From CAKSQF01 sp964582375 (GTDB taxonomy: Bacteria; Bacillota; Clostridia; Oscillospirales; CAG-272), in the NCBI GenBank assembly GCA_964582375.1, contig CAZORL010000032.1:1-18983 (forward strand): a DNA stretch of 18,983 nt, read 5' to 3'. The notes under the pieces were generated by a model. It searched no databases. It worked only from the letters and a program-made list of their open reading frames with translations, and was not told the DNA's origin. Position 1 is the first letter of the stretch; each line of letters begins with the position of its first letter. The position numbers and the translations under genes are program-made. This document shows positions 13,503 through 18,983 of this stretch, one piece after another.

Positions 13503-14645
13503 ATGGCAAGCTTATCATTCAAGCATATTTACAAGAAATATCCGGGCGGAGTTACCGCCGTTTCCGACTTCTGCCTTGAGGTCAAGGACAAGGAGTTTAT
13601 TATTTTTGTCGGTCCTTCGGGCTGCGGCAAATCGACCACACTTCGTATGATCGCAGGTCTTGAGGAGATTACCGAGGGAGAGCTTTTCATCGGCGATAAG
13701 CTCGTCAATGACATTGCCCCCAAAGATCGCGATATCGCGATGGTTTTCCAGAACTACGCACTTTATCCTCACATGACCGTTTTCGATAACATGGCATTCG
13801 GTCTTAAACTTCGTAAAGTTCCTAAGGAAGAGATAAAGAGAAAGGTCGAGCAGGCTGCAAAGATCCTCGACATCACCCACCTTCTTGATCGCCGTCCGAA
13901 ACAGCTGTCGGGTGGTCAGAAACAGCGTGTTGCGCTCGGTCGTGCGATCGTGCGTAATCCTAAGGTCTTCCTTCTTGACGAGCCGCTCTCCAACCTCGAT
14001 GCAAAGCTCCGTGCAACGATGAGAACCGAGCTTACAAAGCTTCATAAGAGACTCGGCACAACATTTATTTACGTTACTCACGACCAGGTCGAGGCTATGA
14101 CCATGGCATCCCGTATCGTTGTTATGAAGGACGGTCTGATCCAGCAGGTCGATACTCCTCAAAACCTCTACGATTACCCCTGCAACCTCTTCGTCGCAGG
14201 ATTTATCGGAACTCCTCAGATGAACTTCATCGACGCTACCCTTATCCAGAGAAACGGCGATGTCCTCATCCATTGGGGCGTTGAAGAGCAGAAGGACAAG
14301 CCCGCTGTTATCTGCGAACTTAAGCTTCCCGCAGAAAAGGCGAACGATCCCGCTCTTAAGGATTACATAGGCAAAGAAGTTATCATCGGCGTTCGTCCCG
14401 AGTGCCTGCATGATGACGCATCCTTCGTAAACGCATCTCCCGATACCGTTGTTGATGCAAATATCGACGTTACCGAGCTTATGGGTAACGAGATCTACCT
14501 CTACATGAACGCAGGTGAGCAGAACCTCATCGCTCGCGTTCCTCCGCAGTCCAAGACCAGAAGCGGCGACCAGATCAAGGTTTGCATCGATACCGCAAAG
14601 GTTCATATCTTCGATAAGGACACAGAGAAGTGCATCATCCACTAA
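13503..14645 (+). CDS. msmX: Sugar ABC transporter ATP-binding protein (MsmX/UgpC type)
   Basis: A 380-residue ATPase of the CUT1 sugar-importer class. Walker A is GPSGCGKST at 37-45, the Q-loop is VFQNYALYPHMTV (81-93), the signature LSGGQ is at 135-139, Walker B is VFLLDEP (155-161), the D-loop SNLD follows, and the switch His193 is in VTHDQ. Residues about 235-378 form the OB-fold regulatory domain of the MalK/UgpC/MsmX family (GVRPE near 298). It lies alone, without binding-protein or permease genes. This matches the known orphan MsmX/MsmK arrangement, in which one ATPase energises several oligosaccharide importers encoded elsewhere. A strong GGAGG (13491-13495) precedes the ATG, and an excellent terminator follows. 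Codon use is strongly biased, which suggests high expression. Confidence 0.93.
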   Translation: MASLSFKHIYKKYPGGVTAVSDFCLEVKDKEFIIFVGPSGCGKSTTLRMIAGLEEITEGELFIGDKLVNDIAPKDRDIAMVFQNYALYPHMTVFDNMAFGLKLRKVPKEEIKRKVEQAAKILDITHLLDRRPKQLSGGQKQRVALGRAIVRNPKVFLLDEPLSNLDAKLRATMRTELTKLHKRLGTTFIYVTHDQVEAMTMASRIVVMKDGLIQQVDTPQNLYDYPCNLFVAGFIGTPQMNFIDATLIQRNGDVLIHWGVEEQKDKPAVICELKLPAEKANDPALKDYIGKEVIIGVRPECLHDDASFVNASPDTVVDANIDVTELMGNEIYLYMNAGEQNLIARVPPQSKTRSGDQIKVCIDTAKVHIFDKDTEKCIIH

Positions 14646-14683
14646 TAAGGTAAATCATAACAAGTTTCCTTTCTATATCCCAC

Positions 14684-14717
14684 AAAAACCTACCTGCATT
14701 CGCAGGTAGGTTTTTTT
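14684..14717 (+). terminator. Terminator of the MsmX-type gene
   Basis: A 14-bp stem (AAAAACCTACCTGC at 14684-14697 with GCAGGTAGG plus T residues from 14702), loop ATTC, is followed by a run of seven T residues (14711-14717). It is a textbook intrinsic terminator about 40 bases after the stop. Confidence 0.95.
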
Positions 14718-14752
14718 GATGTAAAAATATTGGAATTTTTAACAAAAATCTA

Positions 14753-14781
14753 TTGACAAACAAGCCATGATATGGTAAAAT
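14753..14781 (+). promoter_or_regulatory. Near-consensus promoter of the large repeat protein
   Basis: TTGACA (14753-14758) and TAAAAT (14776-14781) are separated by exactly 17 bases, with an extended TGG. This is the best promoter in the window. The leader to the ATG is about 50 bases and carries an AAAGGAAG ribosome binding site. Confidence 0.88.
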
Positions 14782-14838
14782 GAAATCAGTACATTACAAG
14801 ATATACAATGCAATACAAATATAGAAAGGAAGAATACC

Positions 14839-17800
14839 ATGAAAAAGCGACTATTGTCAACTATTCTCGCACTCTGCATGATCATGACGATCATCCCGAT
14901 CATGCCGATCGTGTCATCGGCGGCGGAGAAGCCCACTGAAACGAGGAGCGCAGCCGTTCGAGCCGCGTCGGAGGGGCCCGCTGAAACGAGGAGCGCAGGC
15001 GTTGAAACTACGACGGAGGGAACGAATTGCAACGGCCTACTCATCATAGGGGGAACGTATGGGACGGACTTCTCCTATAGCACTTCGATTAGTTCGTATA
15101 AAGTCCTTACCTTTAAAGGCAATGCTCCACCGATTACGATTCGGAACGTAGATCCCACTCAGCAAGTTCTACTCAATATTCAAATTGAATGTACTTCGGA
15201 TTTTACGCTCTACCTGGACGGGGTCAACCTCAAAGCGGACAATGATCACAATTATGTTAACCGTAGTGGGATCAGGCCTGCCATTAATATTGCAGAAAAT
15301 CTCACTTCGAATGTGACGATCTTCATGACAGAGGGAAGCGTCAACCGAGTCGAGAGCACATTAACATCCGCCATTCGAAAAAACGGCAGAGAGGACAATA
15401 TCGGCTGGCTGTATCTCAAAGGAAAAGGCACGCTTTACGCCACCGGTGGCCAAACGACCTCTAGTTATGGCGCGGGGATCGGTGGATATACTACGAAAAA
15501 CATCGAGATTGACGGACCGACGATTTACGCAGTCGGCGGCCCTCAATGCGCGGGGATCGGCGGAGAATCACACGGGCATCTGGATATGATAACGGCTGAG
15601 AGTATCATCGTTCGCAGCGGTACCGTTTTTGCCACCGGCGGAGAGGGTGCCGCGGCAATCGGCAGTGGTTTTATGACCGATGCAAAGAACATTCAAATCC
15701 TTGGCGGCACAGTTAAGGCGATCGGCGGAGAAGACGCAGCAGGCATCGGCGCCTCTTTCTGTGGCAGTGCCGATGGCATCACCATCTCCGGCGGCACGAT
15801 TGAGGCAACCGGCTTTGCGGGTATTGGCTGCGGCAGGTCAAGACTCGAGGTAGATCCTTCCGAAGCGTCGAATATTACGATCTCCGGCGGTTCGGTCAAT
15901 GCAAATGTATCAGGCGATCAGCCAACGAATAGCGCGGGAGAAAACGTCTATCTTCTGGAGATTCCGAATCCGGGAAATAAGGATGTCTTTGTCAACGGCA
16001 ACAAATGGAATCCGTGCAACAGCAGCGCGCTGGATGACACGAATCTTTACCTGTACGTTCCACTGTCTTCCAATGTGACCATGAGCGACACCGGCTATCA
16101 CCACCATTTCGTCAATGGTGCTTACACGACCGACATTTGGGAGACAAAAAACAATGACCAAACGCACTGGCAAGAGTGCACTGTCTGCCACATCAAAAAA
16201 GACGAAGCGAATCACACCTTCGCGGAAAACGGCGTGTGCTCGGTCTGTAGCCGCGAGAAGGAAATATACCTATACATTACCGCTCCGAATAACAAAGTAT
16301 TGAAGCAAATCAGAGCCAAGTGGAGCGACAAGCCGCTGCAAGGCATCATTCCGTCGTATAACGATGCTTTACGTGTCTATATGTTCGAAGGTTTTGTGGA
16401 CGCAAACGGCAACGCACTGTCCACCGACCTGACCTGCGGCGAGCTGGCGGGCGGCAATGTGAACAGCAAACGCATTGACGTTTTCACCAAATGGGCAGAG
16501 CCGGAGTTGGTGGCATATTACAACGGCGACATCATCACGGAAGCCGACTGTACCTATGTTGACGGCGTTTTGACCATCCGCTCGGACAAGGCGGTGGAGA
16601 TCAAGAACCGCGATGACGTGGCCGTCACGAACCACCGCATCGTTGTGGCAGGTGACACGAACGCGAAAATTACGCTGGCGGGCGTGAATATTGATGTGTC
16701 CGCTATCGATAATCAGGCAGCACTTTCCGTTGGCGAGGGCACCGTCACGATCACGATCAAGAATGTTTTGAACGAAATCAGAGACCATGTTTACGTTCCC
16801 GTGGACAACACCCTCATTTCCGGCAAATTCCGCGCCGGCATCGCCAAAAATGCAGCGCAGAGCGGCACGCTGACCATTTGCGGCACGGTGCCCTCGTCTC
16901 CGAGCATGCAAAGCAAGCTGATCGCAAAGGGCGGCGAACACGGCGCGGGCATCGGCGGCAACTGGATCGCCTCGACTCGGAACCTCACCATTGACTCGGC
17001 TTATGTCATCGCGACCGGCGGTAGCAATGCGGTGGGCATTGGCGGCGGTTCTTCCAGCAGCGCGGATAACATCCAAATCAAAAACAGCCGCGTCATTGCC
17101 AACGGCGGCAAGGCGAGTATCGGCGGCTATAGAAATGTAAGCAACATTACGATCACCAACAGCGTGGTCACGGCGACCGATGGCATCGGCAGCTGTACCG
17201 GCAAGACCGACGCAGTCACGATCGTCGGCGGCTCGGTCAAAGCGAGCGCCTACGGCGCAGTCACGAACGGCACGCAAAGCGTTTATCCCCTGATCATCCC
17301 CAATCCCGTGGGCGATGATGTCTATATCGACGGCGTGAAGTGGACACCCTCGAACCACGCCACGCTGGACTCCAGGGATGGCAACCTCTACCTCTGGCTT
17401 CCGGGCAAGGACACGACGGTTACGGTTGGCGAACAGCAAATCGTCTTTTCCTTCTCCAACGGTGCATTCGGGCGGCTTCGCGACCTGGTCATCACCTCCG
17501 CCGACACACTGACCGAGGGTACGGATTACGAATGGGACAGCCTCGGCACGCTCACCGTTAAAACGAGCAAGGCCGTGACGATCTCCATGCGCGATGGTGT
17601 GGAGAGTACCAACAACACCATCGCCGTTGCCAAGGACGTCGATGCGAACATCACCCTTGCGGGCGTGAATATCGACGTACTCTCGACCGGTGGATTCGCG
17701 AACGGCGATTGGATCGACGGTCAGGCGGCGTTCTATATTGCTGACAACAGCAAGGGCAATGTCACGATAACTCTTGCCGCCGGAACGACGAATATCCTGC

Positions 17801-18324
17801 AAAGCGGCACGTGCCGTGCGGGGCTGGAAAAGAACGGAAACGGCGACGACATCGGCAGACTGACCATTCAGGGCACAGGTACGCTGAAGCTTGAAAGCGC
17901 TGTCGAAGGCGCGGGCATCGGCGGCAGATCCGGCGGTGACACAAGAAATATCGTCATTAAAAACGGCACGATCCTCCCCACTTCCGCTATGTTTAGCAGC
18001 ACCGGCGCGTTTATCGGCGGCGGCGCAGGCGGTGACGGCATCGACATCACCATTGACGGCGGCACGATATTCGATGCCCGAGTATACAACACCATGGGCG
18101 CAGTCATCGGCGGCGGCGGACGTGTCAACACAAGCGTCGGCGGCGGTGACGGCAGAGGCATTACCGTCAACGGCGGCACGATCAACGTGAAATATGCCAG
18201 CGATCAAAGTGCGATCATCGGCGGCGGTGACGGCGGTGTCGGTGAGGACATCACCATCAACGGCGGCACGATCATCGTAAAAGACCGTTCGCAAAACGGC
18301 TCGGTCATCGGCGGCGGCAACTAA
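14839..18324 (+). CDS. Large secreted modular beta-helix protein, frame interrupted by TAA
   Basis: A 1161-residue product up to TAA at 18322. A signal peptide (1-29, ending VSSAA) is followed by a duplicated 15-residue linker (ETRSA repeats). Three modules follow. Each has a LDGVN/LAGVNI segment, then parallel beta-helix turns rich in AGIGG and ITISGGTI, reminiscent of Cthe_2159-type polysaccharide-binding beta-helices. Module 1 (about 68-420) ends in a PNP..KDVFVNGNKW block. A zinc-ribbon-like insert (Cys447-x2-Cys450, Cys467-x2-Cys470) and an Flg_new/InlB-B-repeat-like stretch (about 475-565, ending FTKWAEPE) follow. Module 2 (about 566-880) ends in a PNP..DDVYIDGVKW block. Module 3 starts at about 882 and runs through the stop. 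The protein is probably a surface adhesin or polysaccharide binder. Module 1 uses more AT-rich codons than modules 2-3. The frame stays open beyond the stop, so this is likely a truncated product or a pseudogene. Confidence 0.8.
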   Translation: MKKRLLSTILALCMIMTIIPIMPIVSSAAEKPTETRSAAVRAASEGPAETRSAGVETTTEGTNCNGLLIIGGTYGTDFSYSTSISSYKVLTFKGNAPPITIRNVDPTQQVLLNIQIECTSDFTLYLDGVNLKADNDHNYVNRSGIRPAINIAENLTSNVTIFMTEGSVNRVESTLTSAIRKNGREDNIGWLYLKGKGTLYATGGQTTSSYGAGIGGYTTKNIEIDGPTIYAVGGPQCAGIGGESHGHLDMITAESIIVRSGTVFATGGEGAAAIGSGFMTDAKNIQILGGTVKAIGGEDAAGIGASFCGSADGITISGGTIEATGFAGIGCGRSRLEVDPSEASNITISGGSVNANVSGDQPTNSAGENVYLLEIPNPGNKDVFVNGNKWNPCNSSALDDTNLYLYVPLSSNVTMSDTGYHHHFVNGAYTTDIWETKNNDQTHWQECTVCHIKKDEANHTFAENGVCSVCSREKEIYLYITAPNNKVLKQIRAKWSDKPLQGIIPSYNDALRVYMFEGFVDANGNALSTDLTCGELAGGNVNSKRIDVFTKWAEPELVAYYNGDIITEADCTYVDGVLTIRSDKAVEIKNRDDVAVTNHRIVVAGDTNAKITLAGVNIDVSAIDNQAALSVGEGTVTITIKNVLNEIRDHVYVPVDNTLISGKFRAGIAKNAAQSGTLTICGTVPSSPSMQSKLIAKGGEHGAGIGGNWIASTRNLTIDSAYVIATGGSNAVGIGGGSSSSADNIQIKNSRVIANGGKASIGGYRNVSNITITNSVVTATDGIGSCTGKTDAVTIVGGSVKASAYGAVTNGTQSVYPLIIPNPVGDDVYIDGVKWTPSNHATLDSRDGNLYLWLPGKDTTVTVGEQQIVFSFSNGAFGRLRDLVITSADTLTEGTDYEWDSLGTLTVKTSKAVTISMRDGVESTNNTIAVAKDVDANITLAGVNIDVLSTGGFANGDWIDGQAAFYIADNSKGNVTITLAAGTTNILQSGTCRAGLEKNGNGDDIGRLTIQGTGTLKLESAVEGAGIGGRSGGDTRNIVIKNGTILPTSAMFSSTGAFIGGGAGGDGIDITIDGGTIFDARVYNTMGAVIGGGGRVNTSVGGGDGRGITVNGGTINVKYASDQSAIIGGGDGGVGEDITINGGTIIVKDRSQNGSVIGGGN
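14932..15003 (+). repeat. Direct repeat in the linker after the signal peptide
   Basis: Two 27-bp copies, 14932-14958 and 14977-15003, differ at 2 positions and repeat with a 45-bp period (15 residues, core ETRSA). The period is a multiple of three, so copy-number change would keep the frame and only alter linker length. Confidence 0.75.
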
Positions 18325-18723
18325 GGAGAGGGAAGAAACATCCGCATCACGGGCGGTAAGCTTTCCTTTGAATTAAAGTGGAACTTCGGCGCAGGAATCG
18401 GCGGCGGTGCAAGCGCGATGGGCAAGAACATTACCATCACCGGCGGCACGATCACGATCACGGCGACGGAATGGACTTTTGGCGCAAGCATCGGCGGCGG
18501 CGGAAGCGCGCAGTCCGAGGGCATCGTCATCACCGGCGGCTCCATCCTCCTCACCCGTGCTGACGAAAAGGGTCAGGCGATCGGCAGTGGTTATCAAGCC
18601 GACCCGACCTATCCGACGAACGGCGATACAGCAAATCCGAAGAACGTCTATCTCATCACCCTCCCGAATCCCGACGGCAAGGACATCTATATCGACGGCG
18701 TGAAGTGGACGCCCTCGAACCAC
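17321..18723 (+). repeat. Module-end block repeated on both sides of the stop
   Basis: The 38-bp stretches at 17321-17358 and 18686-18723 match at 37 of 38 positions and encode VYIDGVKWTPSNH and IYIDGVKWTPSNH, respectively. A diverged copy encoding DVFVNGNKWNPCN lies in module 1 around 15980-16020. These mark the ends of successive modules and show recent internal duplication. Confidence 0.8.
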
Positions 18724-18983
18724 ACCGCACTTGACGCCTCGGATACCAACCTTTATGCCTATATCAGCGGCGAAAAGCATGTCATCAAGATCGGCAGCGA
18801 TGAAGCCGTTTGGCACTTCGACAGTGCAACGCAAACCTTCCTGAAGACCGATTGCGTGGACAATGTCAAGGATCACTTCTGTGACTACTGCGGCGACAAG
18901 CTCAGCGACCATAAAGGCGGCGAGGCGAAGTGCAATAAAAAGGCGATCTGCGACTACTGCGGCAACGAATACGGCGATGTCGA
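18325..18983 (+). pseudogene. Same-frame continuation of the large repeat gene after TAA, open to the window edge
   Basis: Directly after the TAA the same frame runs 219 codons to the end without another stop. It continues the beta-helix in register (NIRITGGKLSFE, AGIGGGASAMGKNITITGG, SIGGGGSAQSEGIVITGG). It then gives the module-end block LPNPDGKDIYIDGVKWTPSN and a Cys-rich tail with two CDYCG motifs and an H-x-GG-x-AKC segment, the zinc-ribbon-like type common in clostridial surface proteins. Around the stop, IGGGN-stop-GEGRNIRITGG aligns without gap to IGGGDGGVGEDITINGG just upstream, so only one codon is disturbed. No ATG, GTG or TTG lies within a normal distance of the SD-like AAGGAGAG overlapping the stop; the first in-frame ATG is at 18418. 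The true end is beyond the window. Confidence 0.8.

Noticed and set aside
13515..14642. A 375-codon minus-strand frame opposite the MsmX-type gene
   Set aside because: The plus strand carries all ABC ATPase motifs with a strong ribosome binding site; the antisense frame is a by-product.
16369..18294. A 641-codon open frame on the minus strand opposite the repeat protein
   Set aside because: The translation is a low-complexity mirror of the GGC-rich repeats (AADD/AVNG strings) with no ribosome binding site or start context.
18323..18420. A separate gene starting just after the TAA from the SD-like AAGGAGAG
   Set aside because: No ATG, GTG or TTG lies at normal distance, and the sequence simply continues the upstream repeat in the same frame.
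14839..18983. The GGCGGC repeats as a CRISPR or other DNA-level array
   Set aside because: The units are coding, vary in length and sequence, and keep a protein register; there are no constant repeats with unique spacers.

Overview
The window looks like chromosomal DNA of a Gram-positive anaerobe of the class Clostridia, probably a gut or rumen member of the Ruminococcaceae/Oscillospiraceae type. This is inferred from AGGAGG-type ribosome binding sites, lipoproteins with LxxC lipoboxes, the rpsO-pnp order, a TIGR04086-like small membrane protein, an MsmX-type sugar ATPase, and a secreted repeat protein of a kind common in these bacteria. It mixes ordinary housekeeping genes with envelope or polysaccharide-related genes. 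I see no CRISPR array, tRNA, rRNA, phage or transposase gene. Every gap between genes is shorter than 300 bases, and each is described through its promoters, leaders or terminators.

Layout. (1) 124-3212, minus strand: a two-gene unit of tandem paralogous lipoproteins with an SGNH/sialate-O-acetylesterase (SASA) domain, with one promoter in front and a strong terminator behind. (2) 3251-6295, plus strand, divergent from it: a U32-family peptidase/RlhA-like protein, Maf nucleotide pyrophosphatase and endonuclease III, tightly packed. (3) 6332-8288: a GpsA-like dehydrogenase preceded by an inverted repeat, then a membrane-anchored protein with a Thr/Pro-rich linker. (4) 8346-11224: rpsO with a structured leader that may be autoregulatory, a hairpin element, and pnp, each gene followed by a clear intrinsic terminator. 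(5) 11297-12384: a small four-helix membrane protein converging on a Thr-rich lipoprotein; their stop codons overlap. (6) 12404-13311: a promoter, a possible 30-residue membrane peptide and an RsuA-type pseudouridine synthase that appears to start at CTG. (7) 13423-14717: an orphan MsmX/UgpC-type ATPase with an inverted repeat around its -10 box and a strong terminator. (8) 14753-18983: a near-consensus promoter driving a very large secreted, modular beta-helix protein.

The main anomaly is in region 8. The frame of the large repeat protein meets TAA at 18322-18324, yet the same frame stays open for another 219 codons to the window edge. That stretch continues the same repeats in register, including a third copy of a conserved module-end block. 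The gene has therefore either acquired a nonsense mutation, contains a sequence error, or is read through.

A common theme is carbohydrate handling at the surface: two putative polysaccharide deacetylating lipoproteins, an orphan sugar-importer ATPase, two Thr-rich tethered proteins and a giant beta-helix protein that may bind acidic polysaccharide. They do not form one operon. I found no convincing new multi-gene defence or mobile system. The most notable signals are the interrupted repeat gene, the structured rpsO leader, the shared identical tracts in the esterase pair, and several small regulatory or start-codon oddities.
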